DNA of 64,000 nt, from assembly GCF_964355755.1 (NCBI RefSeq), contig NC_092677.1:25142101-25206100 (forward strand). The letters run 5' to 3'. Origin of the DNA: Antedon mediterranea. Taxonomy: Eukaryota; Echinodermata; Crinoidea; Comatulida; Antedonidae. The notes below the pieces were generated by a model. It was not told the origin of the DNA and ran no database searches. It saw nothing but the letters and a program-made list of their open reading frames with translations. A program made the position numbers and the translations under genes. Positions 10,901 to 23,155 of this stretch are shown here, piece by piece (position 1 is the stretch's first letter; every line of letters starts with the position of its first letter).

Positions 10901-13264
10901 TGCAGAATTTGCCTGATACTGGGCAAGTGATAGTACCAAGAATGCTAATTGTTAACCGTATGAAAACCAGATCCATGCGAAGGTCGAGGTTTGTTTATTA
11001 AAGAGGTTTTTTTTAATGTCAATTTTAATATTTGTCCCCGTATTAGATTCCTATCACAGTATACTGAATGTCACAACACACAGAAGTGCTCGTACAAAAG
11101 ATGATATTCTTAATCAGCGCGCGTGCTAGCCTTGGTTCCAGACGGAGTTTTGACTTAATATTAGTAAAAAGATGAATATTTTGGCACATATGGCGTTTCA
11201 TACGTATACTACTTCAGAATTGGGGCAAGTCTACGCCCGTGCGTGCGTCTATCTCTTTGTAGAAGTATAATCTATCGAAGAACAAGGTTAGAGGTTAATT
11301 TCACCTGTATGTCTGACCTTAATGACACGACTGAAAATTGCGAGTCTATTTATAATACGTAAACTTAATTAGTCTGTCGGAAAGGGGAGGTGATAACGCT
11401 GAGCGAGTTCATACTTATAACGGAAGCCGTTCGTCTCAAGCGTGCTAGTTTTTGAAGAAAAAAAACGTAATTAAAAAATCGCTTGCTATTTTAGAAATGT
11501 CACTGAACACAATGAAATAAGTTATCCCAGAAAAAATGTAACGCTGAGCGAGTTCATACTTATAGGCCTAACGGAAGCCGTTCGTCTCAAGCGTGTTGCT
11601 AGTTTTTGAAGAAAAAAAACGTAATTAAAAAATCGCTTGCTATTTTAGAAATGTCACTGAACACAATGAAATAAGTTATCCCAGAAAAAATTGGTTTATT
11701 TTTTTCATTCGATTTAATTTCAATTCCCCAGGGTAGCTAAAATTCAGCTTTATCCAGGGTAGTCGTAACTCACCTGATCGATAGTTGTGAGATTCGATAA
11801 ACAAATTAAATATCAAATACTATTGATGACAATGTACAATTATGTCACTTTGTCACTGTTGACTGGTTGCACATCACATGACATAATCTTGGTTTTATAT
11901 GAATGTGTACGGTGGTACCTTTCCATTTGATGGTAGGCCTATTGTGTTCTCACTAATGTTTCTCATCTGAGAAATTACAGTTGTGTTGTTGCTGTGTTTA
12001 GTTTCATTTTTAATAAATAAGTACAGACATTTAATGTATTTATAAATAAACGTATACTGTACATAAATAAATTGCAATTTAACATCCGTTTTTTAAAGCT
12101 GTTTTACAAAAACACTTAGGCCTAATACAGTTTTGTTTTGGATTTAATACTGTTTGCCATACTACTTGCTGTTGAGACGCGGTATTCAACTCGGGTCAGC
12201 AGTCAGTTTTTATAATACGATTGATAACTTACCGTATTACTAATGTAGTCCTAATACTTATTATAAAGCAAAAACAAACAAAATACATGAAACAGTGTTA
12301 ATCCCAATTTTAATCATGTCCTCCCAGGGGGCGGTGTCCAAGTATAACTGCACATGCGCACTATTGGAATAATTTGAAAGATTTCTGGGTCAGCAAATCC
12401 ACAAAACTACAAGCCTATCCAGCGCACCACATCCACCCCATCCTAGACTACTAACCTTAATGGCCGCAAGCTATGAATTTGTTAATCAAATTAGTATTAC
12501 GTATATGGGTCATGTCTGCATTTAAAGGATTTATTATAGAGGGGTTTTTTTTCTAGCTAGGCCTACATATTATCACATCGTAAACAACTATTAGAGACAT
12601 CGATTTGGAGGATCTTAGTCAAATTTCACCTTGTTAAATCACTATCTTCATTCATATGTTAAAGGGTAGCTCCGGCTTTGAAATTGTTATTGTTTATTAT
12701 AGAAAAATATAAACCTTTGTATCAATATTGATAATAACCCTACTTATTTTCCTACAGCTGTGACGTACCGATGAGCGTCGTGAAATTAGCCCCTTTAAAC
12801 ATAGTTTACACAGGACCTTTTATTACTGACGGAGTATAAAGCTCTGTCCACACTATCAAACTTTATGTGACAAAAAAATGTGATGGGCCTATATATGGAC
12901 ATGATGATGTCATACCGCTCCCATACTTGGGTATATCACTACCATATTTGTGCACATCACACTTTTTTGCTAGTTTGATAGTGTAGACAGAGCTTTAGAT
13001 AGGTAATTCACCAACACGGAGCTACCCTTTAATGTTGGTTTTATTCTATTTTTTCATTCAGAAATGCAAACAAGATGACAATTAAAACTTACCCAGAAGA
13101 CATCCATTCGCCGTTGATGTGTGGCGGCGTGATTGCTGTGACGTCAGAACTCCTAATTTGCTGTAACCCCCTGGCACAACAATCGATCATGTGTTCGTAT
13201 GTCGTCACAGAATCGGAGACACGAACGCCAACTTGTCGACACTCGGCGACACAAATCAACAACA
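4933..13264 (-). CDS. APCDD1: APCDD1-type Wnt-pathway inhibitor, partial (two internal exons)
   Basis: Two exons join in frame: 13264-13093 (172 nt) and 5497-4933 (565 nt), giving about 245 residues. The first ends ..PPHINGEWMSSG at a GG|GTAAGT donor; the second begins CEVRPGPEF after a ctttacag acceptor, restoring the G-C-E-V-R-P-G-P-E-F block typical of the APCDD1 domain. Further along, QFYYED, the cysteine in SSCTKP, and ELFLGDIPTD match the family. The second exon ends after ..TPLIRYQ at CAG|GTGAGG in phase 0. APCDD1 proteins are membrane-tethered glycoproteins that dampen Wnt/BMP signalling at the cell surface; that role is known for vertebrates and inferred here. The second APCDD domain and the C-terminal anchor must lie left of the window. 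The exon at 13264 starts in mid-codon, so at least one upstream exon with the signal peptide exists; I could not identify it. The 7.6-kb intron is packed with MITEs and tandem repeats. APCDD1 and APCDD1L cannot be told apart here. Confidence 0.88.
5498..7157. other. APCDD1 intron sequence, nothing recognised
   Basis: No conserved frame or repeat family is apparent apart from a C-run at 6506-6515 and duplicated gtcgtctgcgtcagt / acatctgcgtcagt near 6058 and 6121. Confidence 0.5.
7158..7327. repeat. 42-bp tandem repeat x4
   Basis: Four copies of a unit containing gctgatgaaactggtgaa and gttttgtacgcgcgcgttca. Because 42 is divisible by 3, both strands stay open; the resulting small repeat ORFs are not supported as genes. 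Confidence 0.95.
8066..8175. mobile_element. Small MITE with TIR TTATCGCAAATAGC
   Basis: The 14-bp terminus at 8066-8079 is perfectly inverted at 8162-8175. The interior (gcgacgcatg, gcaaacgtcac) recurs around 46830-46915, marking a family. Confidence 0.85.
9309..9466. mobile_element. MITE family A copy
   Basis: Runs from aaactctgtcaaactttatg (left terminus with an 8-bp internal loss) to gtgtagacaaagcttta, with two internal catatttggg repeats. Confidence 0.9.
9506..9718 (+). mobile_element. MITE family D copy (one arm of inverted pair)
   Basis: Termini taaagcatggttctaactag and ctagtgggaaccacgcttta. The interior includes gctgtattgcgtaatcacaa and gcaaacacaattattggaag. Confidence 0.9.
9769..9980 (-). 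mobile_element. MITE family D copy, inverted relative to neighbour
   Basis: Same family as the element ending at 9718 but in opposite orientation, 50 bp away; ttgtgattacgcaatacagc is the reverse complement of the neighbour's interior. Confidence 0.9.
10044..10225. repeat. 60-bp tandem repeat x3
   Basis: Three copies of a unit containing catattaatatcgaaaatat, tgatagcgagtttgctctg and aaatgaccctgtcaaaacta; copies 2 and 3 are almost identical. The period is a multiple of 3, so both strands read open for about 80 codons by default. Confidence 0.97.
10254..12657. other. APCDD1 intron sequence apart from the 11.4-kb duplication
   Basis: AT-rich, with no supported gene. The only structure I see is the duplicated block at 11390-11692. 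Confidence 0.45.
11390..11692. repeat. Tandem duplication, ~150 bp, two copies
   Basis: Copies starting at 11394 and 11541 (aacgctgagcgagttcatac) are nearly identical. The second has a 6-bp insertion, ggccta, that creates TAGGCCTA after cttata, plus a 3-bp insertion. Confidence 0.96.
12658..13035. mobile_element. TIR element (TTAAAGGGTAGCTCCG) hosting a nested MITE A
   Basis: A 16-bp TIR, ttaaagggtagctccg at 12659, is perfectly inverted at 13017-13033. The interior is interrupted at 12837-12997 by a complete MITE A, so family A is the younger of the two here. Confidence 0.88.
12837..12997. mobile_element. MITE family A copy (nested)
   Basis: Full palindromic element from ataaagctctgtccacac to gtgtagacagagcttta. 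Confidence 0.93.
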
Positions 13265-14478
13265 CTGTGAAAGGTAAATTAATTAATTAATTATTATGTA
13301 CGTTTAATTTAGCATTAACGCGTTTAATTTTTGTTTTGGTTCAGGCGAACTAACATGCGCACGTCTTTATGACGTCACTGAAATCAGGGCACTGCTCATC
13401 ACAAAACTCCCTTGAAAAACGATGGATACTCGGATACTCGATTCATGGTTGAGCGCAGGCCTAGCTGGTGTGTGTTTAGTTAGACAAACGACCATTTAAT
13501 ACCCTGCAATTATGTCTTTTAAAAGTTCATGAACAACCTTACAGCACCTGTTGTTGAGTATTTCATAAAGGTCTAGGCCTGTTGGATTTAGGAAGAAAAA
13601 AAAGAGGTATAGCATCCCCTTCGACTTCAACAGGAAATTAGGCCAAGTGCAATGTATGATATTTAGTAATTTAGCTAAGAACCAGGTAGATAACGTTGGT
13701 TGTTGCCTGGACTATCGAAACCCGAACAGCAGCCAAATAGGATGATGACGGAACGGAAGCAGCCCTTTCCTAGGTGGTGACGCACGGTAACAGACTTCTA
13801 CACACATACAACAACCGCTCAAGTACAAACTCTTAACCTTGTTTCGTGCTGTATGACAAATTATTTACTTTACCGGGGGGAATTGAGCATTTTGGTGTCA
13901 TCCGCCAGCTTAACTAGGCGTAGCAGCACGTACGGTCGCATTGGCCCGTGACCAGGGGCTTCCAAGATACTCGTGGGAGTTGCCAAAATCTAGGTCTATA
14001 TTCTTATAATACGTACGAACTACGATTTAATCAGAGCATCGGGTGTTTAGATTGTTAGAAATTAGAATTAGGGAGCTGAGATAGACATACGACAAGACTT
14101 ATTCTTCTATGCAATGGAAATAGGGGAGCGAGAATAGGGGTAGACCTACACAATTATTCTTTCCTCTTTATTTAATTTTGTTCTGAGGGCAACATCCGAT
14201 CTTCGGTCAAAAATGCCTTACAAACAGAAGGATTTTATAAACAGTTCTATAAAATATGAATAGGCCTACATTCCCTGGTCTGGAATTATTTTAATCTTAC
14301 GAAGGTGTCCCCTGCATAGGGCTCTACTGTGTTTTAATTTAATATTTCCCCCTGTTATTCAAATTACTTGGTTAGTTACGGTAATTCCTTCTACTTTCAC
14401 ATTGTTAGCCGTAAACATTCTCCTGCTGCACCGATTGCTCTGCTCCACATATTGTAGTTTGGACATCTGACCTAATGA

Positions 14479-14614
14479 TAAGCTCTGTCTACACTATCGA
14501 ACGTTATGTTATGATGTCATATTACCATATTTGGGCATATCACTACCATATTTGGGCATATCACTACCATATTTGGGCACGTCACATTCATTTTATAGTG
14601 TAAACAGAACTTTA
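14479..14614. mobile_element. MITE family A copy
   Basis: Termini aagctctgtctacactatc and tagtgtaaacagaacttta. Three internal units of the tatcactaccatatttgggc repeat. Confidence 0.9.
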
Positions 14615-14932
14615 CTGACATTTAGTTTCTACTTAAAATGACTGTTATTGATAGGTATGTTATCGCAGTTCCTGCACTGTTAGTTGGAAGTGTTTAACAC
14701 GTCAATAAACTCGCTGAAATCAGAATTAAATCAGCACATTACGTCGAAGTGTATTACTGAAAGGGCATTCGCACGGGGTCATGTTATAGAGCTTCACCCT
14801 CTCTCCCCCTTCGGATTCTAGTGAAACTTAAGTAAAAAGTGAAAGAAACGTTTGTTTTATGCTCGTGGTATGATGCATGTTTTGAGAGATATTGCTGAAT
14901 CAGCATTTTATCGACAAGTGTGCATTTTCATC

Positions 14933-15205
14933 GTGTGAACAGGTTTTCGATCGTGTGAACCAGGTTTTTGTATCGTCTGAACCAGATTTTTGTATTGTGT
15001 GAACCAGGGTTTTGTATCGTGTGAACCAGGGTTTTGTATCGTGTGAACAGGTTTTTGTATCGTGTGAACAGGTTTTTGTATCGTGTGAACCAGATTTTTG
15101 TATCTTGTGAACCAGATTTTTGTATCGTGTGAACCAGGTTTTTGTATCGTGTGAACAGGTTTTTGTATCGTGTGAACCAGGTTTTTGTATCGTGTGAACC
15201 AGGTT
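14933..15205. repeat. 21/22-bp tandem repeat, about 12 units
   Basis: Units of tttttgtatcgtgtgaacca with g or gg endings. A related decayed block, gtgtgcattttcatcgtgtg, recurs at 14921 and 15271, flanked by repeated atcagcattttatcgacaag, indicating a larger duplication of about 350 bp. Confidence 0.95.
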
Positions 15206-15700
15206 TCACTGATATCACTTTCCTGATGAATGTTTTGTAAGATATTGCCGAATCAGCATTTTATCGACAAGTGTGCATTTTCATCGTGTGAACTGATGTT
15301 TGTATCGTGAGAATCATGAGCTTTCACTAATATCACTTTCCTGATGAATGTTTTGTAAGATATTGAATAATTATAATTTATCGACAACTGCACATTTTCA
15401 TCTCACATGTAAACAGTTGTTACTTGTATCTCCGTGCGATTTTGGGAAATTCCTGGAACTAATGTTACGCTTAATGGGTTTATTAATGTGTACATCTTGG
15501 TGTACTTTGCTAGTGAGAACCAAAATGTTTATACAAATTGTATATTAACTGCAAGTTTTAAGGTAAACAAAAATAAGTCAAAACTTTGTACTCTTACATT
15601 CTTTAGGAAGATCCACTTATGTTTACCATAAGAATAAAGAAACGTATTTTTCTCTTTCTAATGTCACATTGCGCGTGCACGATCATTTCATCGTTATCCG

Positions 15701-15938
15701 TAAGCTCTGTCTACACTAACAAACTTTATGTTACAAAAAATATGATGTGCCATGATGTCATATCACTACCATATTTGAGCATATCACTACCATGTTTGGG
15801 CACATCACACTTTTGATAGTGTAGACAGAACTTAAGTAAAGGTGTCCCTGACTAGGAGTTGGCCGTAGTGTTAAAACATATGTTTGATGCTGTGTATTAT
15901 TTGTTTGTATGGCATTTGATAGTGTAGACAGAGCTTTA
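15701..15938. mobile_element. MITE family A copy plus adjacent terminal fragment
   Basis: The main element is 15701-15834. A lone right terminus, tttgatagtgtagacagagc, lies at 15914-15938, probably the remnant of a second copy. Confidence 0.88.
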
Positions 15939-16333
15939 TCAAGGAAGCGTTGATATGTTGTAAGCGTCATATGTTAGATGTCATTAAGTTGTAACGCATT
16001 GCTGTTCATTCATTGGAAATGATTTTTCCGGATAATTAATGAGTCGAATCAATCAGCAATGATTAATTAATGAGTTAATCAAACATAAGGAAAGCGTAAG
16101 GAATCATTCAACTGGAACGATTGTTTGGTGAGAAAAAGTTCGCGAGGAACTGTCGACCGAGAATACGGAACTGTTATGGGACCTGGCAGTTTGTATAGAA
16201 AGATGATATATCTCACAGTACCATAACTTTAAACAGATACAAACTCGAGTGTTCGCCCAGCGATGATGGTGACATGTACTTGTTTGTTTGAGCTCTGCGT
16301 GCACATTTTATTTAAATTTAAATGGCTGTTTAC

Positions 16334-16540
16334 AGCTCTGAGCTGTCTACACTATCAAAAAAAGTGTGATGTGCCCAAATGCCCAAATATACGTAGAACT
16401 AGTTTGACAAAAAACTGTGATGTGTCTAAATATGGTAGTGATATGCCTAAATATAGTAATGATATGACATCATCGTGTCCATGCATTGGCACATTCACAT
16501 TTTTTTGTCGCATAAAGTGTGATAGTGTAGACAGAGCCTA
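16334..16540. mobile_element. MITE family A copy, reverse orientation
   Basis: Termini gagctgtctacactatcaaa and gatagtgtagacagagc. The internal repeats (aaatatggtagtgatatgcc) are on the opposite strand compared with the copy at 12837. Confidence 0.88.
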
Positions 16541-16544
16541 ATAT

Positions 16545-19100
16545 TGTGCTGATTAGTTTTCTCCAACACAAGAGCATTTTTTATAATTATTTTTAACCCA
16601 ATTTGAAAATACGAAACAAAATGTACCGTCTTTCAAGTAAAGTTAATTAAAATGCTTAAATAAAGTTAACTTTTTGGCTCCAATTATACCTAGAACCACT
16701 AATTGTTTTGTCGGTTTTTTTTAAACAAGTTTCAGCGAAATAAGTAGGTCTTTAGAGTCCTTTGGAAACACACGAGTAAATAAAAACTGACGCCAATCTA
16801 ATTTTCCTTAAAGCCAATGTATACATTTTCCATTCTTAAATCTATTATTTAAACAAAAAGAAAACAACGATATATTCCCGTGAGATGGATTTTAGTGCAT
16901 AAAAGAAAAAGTATTTATTTATATTTTAACAAAACGCATGTTGTTTTAAATCGCCCACGACAAAATGAAGTCATTTTACCATAATATTTTATTTTAGGAT
17001 AAAACGTTGCTAATGGTGAAATAACAACGTGTGGGCTAAACAATAACTTTTATGAAACAAAATACACCATATGACAGAAATTTAGTTTTTTATAGGTTAT
17101 TATTATTTAAACAAAGTGTTTTCTTTTTTGTATACCTCGCAAATACAACTATTTTTAAGGAACATTTTAAAGGGTTGTTTAATTTTGATTAAGACTATGC
17201 CATTGGCGTTTGATAACAATTGATGAGTGGGCTAAAACATAACATTTAGGAACTTTACACCAATGAATAAGCAAGCGTTAATGTTGAGTTTAGGATTTGG
17301 GACCATTGATGTACCGATGAAAATAAATTTAATATTATTTTGTTTAGGAAAGTTTCTGGGTTAAGCTGAAACTTAATACTATTAAATATACAGATTCGCA
17401 GTATATTATTTTTCGTTTCCTTTGGAACGCTTCCTTTGGAACGCTTTCTAAGTGTTTGTAACGGATTGTACGAGTTTGGAACGCGTTGTTTATACCCAAA
17501 ACCCTACATATTTTATGAGACTTAAAACATTTCAGATTCGGACATTTTTATTTAAAACTTAAATAATTGTGTATAATATGTACAAATATCAATGAAATCG
17601 AAATAAAGGTGAGTGAACCTCACAAAAGACAAAACTGGTTGTACAGTTATTTACCAAATAGTTTAATTTAATAATTGAATTTAGGTCTAGTTTGGCTTTA
17701 AAAAAAAAATGTTTCCAGACTGTTTACTCCCTCTCGCGTAGGTCGTTAGTAAAAGCTATCTTGTAAATTTGTTTCTGAAAAACTGTAAAACGTTTAGTGT
17801 GTATCCAAACTTGATAACATCAAATGAATAAAAATCAAAATTAATTTAGGCCTAAACAAAATTAGAATAAATAAATTAAATAATTTACATTTTTTTATCA
17901 GTGTCTAACGGACTAATACAAAAGTTCACGGACGTTGTGAGTATAAACATTTAAAGATATTGCTATGATTTCGTGTGAAACGTAGATTTAGGAAGAATTT
18001 ATAAATTAAATACGTTCACTGAAGTTTATGTTGTTGAGATTATCAAACGTGTAAATCGTAAATATTCCATTCGTGTACTGTTAGTTAATCTTTGGTTTAA
18101 ATGCTTATCTTTACTACATCAAATACGTGACTATATTCAACAGTAGCTGTGTATTCCTCACGAATAACTTGCTTTTTAATTAGTTAACGGTTCATCGGGA
18201 AATCCAGTAGGCCAAAACTACTTATGCGCTGCTCTGTTAATTTCATCATAGACATTTTGTGGGTTTGTCAGAGTGCAAGGATAGAACAATTTACTCGATA
18301 TTTGTAATGTTGATGGTTTAGTTTATTGGTAGGGAAAAATGGAACCAATTGATTTGAGGGTGTGATTGTTTGTCGAGGTTACGAGGAAGTTATGCTCCAA
18401 ACCGTGTCTATAGGCACGTATACAGACGTTATTATTGGCCCGCAAGCGCGAAATTAGTGGCGATGCTAAATAACATAATTTGTAAGTACCGATCATCTTG
18501 AGGCAATAATATAGTTTTATTATACGTGGGAAACTTTATTTGCCGACGAAACTTTTATAAGAATACAATGTTTCAAATTTACCGATAACATTCGTATTTC
18601 GTAAAATATTGATAACTTATCCCGATTTTAAACCGAATTGCTTTGGTAGTTTATTTTCATGTATATGATTTTTTTTAAAGGTCGGTTATGGTTGTCTATA
18701 TAGTTATTGCATCGTCCTTTTTTTAACATCGAGCGGGTGAACAAATCGTTTGATTGCACAGATTATTTTTTAAAACAATAAATGCATCAATGATATTGCC
18801 TAACCCTATTGATTTACCGCAACAATTATTTAGAACATCTACCTTTGAATTTGCGGGTGACTTAGAGAGATTATTCTTAAACAGTATAATAGAAAAAAAG
18901 CCATCAATATTGTAGCTCCTGTGAATGTTTCGTCCCTGCGGACGCGACCTTTTGCCGGTTCATTACGATACGGCACATGGGTTGACAAATTAACCCTTTT
19001 ACAGTGTATATAATAATCGCCTATGGGACGCGAAATGATTTGGGCTGAAAAGGCAGCAACTTTAATAATTATAACGATGAATAAAACAACTGTAATTACA
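16545..19100. other. AT-rich tract without recognisable gene
   Basis: About 2.5 kb of AT-rich sequence with no coding frame, TIR element or tandem array that I could support. cctttggaacgctt is duplicated in tandem at 17418-17445. Confidence 0.5.
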
Positions 19101-19109
19101 ATAAATTGT

Positions 19110-20150
19110 TTTGTGTCGTCCTTCAGATTTAACATGAAGCCGATGCATCGCAATTAAATGCGTTGCACATCAGTAAAATAATTCAGACAAAGTATTAGCT
19201 TCTAGAATATTTGTAGATGCTTTGATCGTAGAGTGTTTTTTTTTTAAATTATTTTCAGTTTTTTTAGTTTGGCTCCTGTTTGCCTTTTATATTCGTTTTA
19301 TCTGTTTCTTTCTATTGTATATGGCAGAAATTAAATAAATATAAATAAATAAAACAATTAGTTTTTGACAATATTTAATATAGTTTGTACGTTCGCATCG
19401 TCCTTCAGATTTAACGTTAAGCCGAGCATTGATATCGAAATACGCTGCACATTGGTCAAATAATTCCAAAACTATCTCATTGCGTTTCCGACAAAATTCA
19501 ACAGAGTTTAATCTTGCACCGTCTTAGGGTTTGACGTTAAGCAATACTTATTAGCTCAGTAGCAATTCGTTTCTGACAAACTTCAACAAAATTTAATCTC
19601 GCTTCGTTCCAATTAATCATTTACCCGAAGATGATCCACCCTTGATAAAATAGACATCGCTCAAATATTATATTGCCGACAAACTCTAAGTATATTTCAT
19701 ATAGCTTAACAGCACATTTAACATCTGATAATACACAGAACAGCATTACATTTTGAAATCTTCAGCAGAAGTATTTGCTCATCGTCCTGATATTTTATGA
19801 AACCCTGATTTATATCCGTAACTGCTGCAGTTCTACAGTATCAGTGCCCAGAGTGAATTTATACTCGAAATAGTAGCATCTTGAATTTTCCAAGACGCTG
19901 TACGATGTATTTTCAGGAGAGTAGTTTCCATCATCCTTTGGATTAAACATTGAGCCGGTGAAGTTTAGCTTTGATTTATTAAAGGAATTAAAGTTTCATA
20001 TATGTTGAGTTTTGTAACCAACATGTAATATTCGCAGGGACGTCTTAAAAACCCCAATTCTCAACATACACGATAAATTATATAAATTATTATATTTTCA
20101 CTTTCTCCTCGTCCTTCGTATTAAACGTTGAGCCGGTGAAAACGCCCTGG
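19110..20150 (-). repeat. Cluster of diverged repeats sharing a KDD-like motif
   Basis: Five spaced copies resemble tcgtccttcagatttaac followed by a short aagccg/gagccg block, at about 19118, 19398, 19518, 19931 and 20108. Read on the minus strand, four of them give short frames such as GFMLNLKDDT, GLTLNLKDDA, GSMFNPKDDG and GSTFNTKDEE. Copies 1 and 2 also share the following 60 bases at lower identity. It may be a diverged tandem unit or a decayed exon series; function unknown. Confidence 0.5.
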
Positions 20151-21069
20151 TGAATATCTAGTGAATACTTAATTAAAACACGTACTCTCAATACGCCTAC
20201 TCTAATACTGTACAAACATTATACCATACATACAAGTGCCTAGATTTGTAACGAACTAAATATAAGTGCTTATATTTAAACATATCATAAATTTCCTAGG
20301 TTAAGTGATGCTTAATGTAAGCGATACACGGTATGCTCTATAAATCATATTGTGTTCAACTTGCCATGTAACTTTTTTGATATACGAGTGTACGTGTATC
20401 GTGTGTATTCAGATAAGAACACCTTAAATAGCTTACTGAAGTTTTAAAATGTTAAAATAATGAAATTATACAGAATTAAGCAGAAGGCATTCTGCCAAAG
20501 ATGACGTCGTGTACAAATTGTCTGAGGTGAAGTTGGTAAAACAATTTCTTTTGTTTAAAAATGTTGAATTTTGACAGATTTAGACATACTTAACAAAAGA
20601 CTGAATCATTATAAGATAAAAACGGCATGAGATTTAAAACTATTCCTTTTGGTCTACTCTATGATACTTTTCCATTTCATTAAAAAAACTTTGCACATGG
20701 CTTTTCTTTCTACGAAAATATATGTTTTCTCCTTATATTGGTTTTCTTAAGTTGTGAAAAAGTTGTGAAAAATGATTATTTAATAGGTTTACAGATATAA
20801 AATGATGTCTTGAAATTTTGTCATCTGATTTCAACTTTTTTTTGGGTGAAAAAACAACTTGTTTTTAAGATTCAGTTTACCGTACTTGTTCCCTTTTCTT
20901 TCTTACTCTTTTCCTTTAATAAACATCTTTACTAACAGAATATTATTTCATCATGACTGTGTTCTTTTATTGTTTTTTTCTGATGCTATCGAAAAATACC
21001 ATGTTAAAATAAATATCAAATTTTGCATTTTAAAGAACATTTTTTTGAAATTTCAAAAAGTTTCAAAAA

Positions 21070-21235
21070 AAAATTATAAAAAGTGAGGTTCCTGTAGCAA
21101 CAAGTTTTTCTTCACCAAGTGGAACAAAATATTTGTATTTTAAACAATATTTTATCAATTTTCTTTTGAATTGTTAGCAAGTTTAAAAAAAAAGATTATT
21201 AAAAGTGAGGTCCGTGCAGCAACGAGTTTTTAGAA
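21070..21235. repeat. Diverged tandem duplication, ~125 bp
   Basis: aaaaagtgaggttcctgtag caacaagttttt (21079) and aaaagtgaggtccgtgcagc aacgagttttt (21202) are two copies of one block. Confidence 0.7.
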
Positions 21236-21599
21236 TTTCAGTAGAAATTTTAGCAGAGACTATATTTAAAATGTTTTACTAATTTGAAGACTTTAGCATC
21301 TAAAAGATGATACAGTTCATTGATAATGCGAAACAAAATTGCAATAAATTATCCCAAATTTAAACCAAAATGATAATTTAAACCAAAATGATCATTTAAC
21401 ATCGAACCGTTACGAAATCAACCTGTATTGCATAACAACACGTCAACAAAATGCTAACTCCACTTGGGTAGCCACATGTATATGCAAATAATGTCTTTAA
21501 TCATGCGTTTAAAAAAAACTAAAATTCAAGAAGCGAATATTCTAGATTAGATATAATAAAAATATGTCTTTAAAAAATAGAAATATGTAAGTATTCAAA

Positions 21600-21885
21600 T
21601 ATTCACCTAAGATCTACAGGCAATGTTTTGTTTTCACAATTCATATTCACAATAACTGGATTTGAAACATTAATGTAAAATGTTTGTAATGCAATTCCTA
21701 GTATTATATTTTTTCAAAAAAATTAAAAAATAACTCACCTGCACTCAGTTTTTTGTTTTATAATTAATATTTATTATAATAATTTCATTAAAATATCTGA
21801 ATTACTATATTAATGTAAAATGTTTGGAAAGTAATACCAAGTATATTTTTTTTTCAAAAACAAGGAAAAAATAACTCACCTAATA
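21600..21885 (-). repeat. Three ~120-bp diverged repeats each carrying a splice-donor-like AGGTGAGTTATT
   Basis: Copies share ttaatgtaaaatgtttg and aaaaaataactcacct; on the minus strand the latter is AGGTGAGTTATTTTTT. Copies end near 21608 (decayed), 21740 and 21881. Confidence 0.6.
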
Positions 21886-23155
21886 ATAAACACGAAAATC
21901 CTGAAGAAAAAAAATCCATAGTATACAAGTTTTAAATGAATGCTTTATAAATTCAGTGTAAAAAATTGTCCTTTGATGTACTGTGGCAACGAAGTGTCCG
22001 AGCAAACTAAATCTTGAGTGAGAAATCCTTAAAATATATACCCGATTGTCTTCTCTCAAAACAAACACATGTTCAGAAGATAAATACTCCAAAACTTCCT
22101 TAGGTAAACTCCAACAAAGAATTTTTGACAGATGAAAAAAAAGGTTGATTATTATAGTGTAATGCTAAATCTCCAACGCTAATTAGTGGGCGGGGCTTAT
22201 GCACTGCGCGTACAAATCAAATACCATCAATTAACGATGTTAACTGTTGGTTGGTCTTGTGTGTCCGGCTATTAACAATCCGTGATCATCAGCCCACTTC
22301 CATTCCATAATGCTCCACAGTAAATGATACGAACAGGTTATATTACTAACTACCTAAATAAACTGAGGGCGTCGCATTTGCTCGTACAGTATTCGAATAT
22401 CTGGGTTCAGCCTCGATATGAAATCATTCGCTCTATCAAATGTCGGTTGATGTGTAGTGATGACGTAACTGGCAATAGTAATTGAAGTGGGAGGAGCAGA
22501 CAATCAATCAATTAACTTACCCACTGTTTATAAATCACATGACCTTTAAAATCCTCGACTTATCTTTCCAATACTGTAGCAACAATTGTATTAAATATAG
22601 TTATTCCTATTTATAATATCGCGTATAAACTCCAGGTATAAAATAAAAAGAGCAATGTTTAACAGAAATTCAGAGCCTACTTGTTGGAAGAATGTAAAAA
22701 AAACCTGTAAAGATCGTAATTCATCCACGAACCATTCAACTAAAAATTATACAAATACACAGTCAGAACGTCGTTTCAGGCAATTGATTACTTCTTGTGA
22801 TTGGTTGAATAACTTTGGAATGATTCATTTTTAAGTAGGTTTCCAAAAAGTGGTTTATTTATATGTAACTAAAATGTAACTTTTTGTTAACGTTATTTGC
22901 CACACGTTATGCGCATTTAGCTAAATTATTGGTGAAGTCCTATTTATATTTATTTTACGTGTTTTTGTTAGATAGAAAAACCGTCAGAATTTCTCAAACA
23001 TTTGATAATGGTAGAGTCCAACAAGTGGGCGTGGATTAGCGTTTGATTGACTTCTGGTTTTGTGAACGCGTAAACTCCAAGGGATACTAGAACAGTATTT
23101 ACTTAACATCATTTTAAGATTTGAATTAAGTCATTAGCAGAATTAGAAAAAAGTA

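Noticed and set aside
18839-19153. Minus-strand frame with a hydrophobic N-terminal stretch that could be the APCDD1 signal peptide exon
   Set aside because: Its possible donor (CAAAG|GTAGAT) leaves phase 2, whereas the next APCDD1 exon at 13264 needs phase 1; the rest of the frame does not resemble APCDD1.
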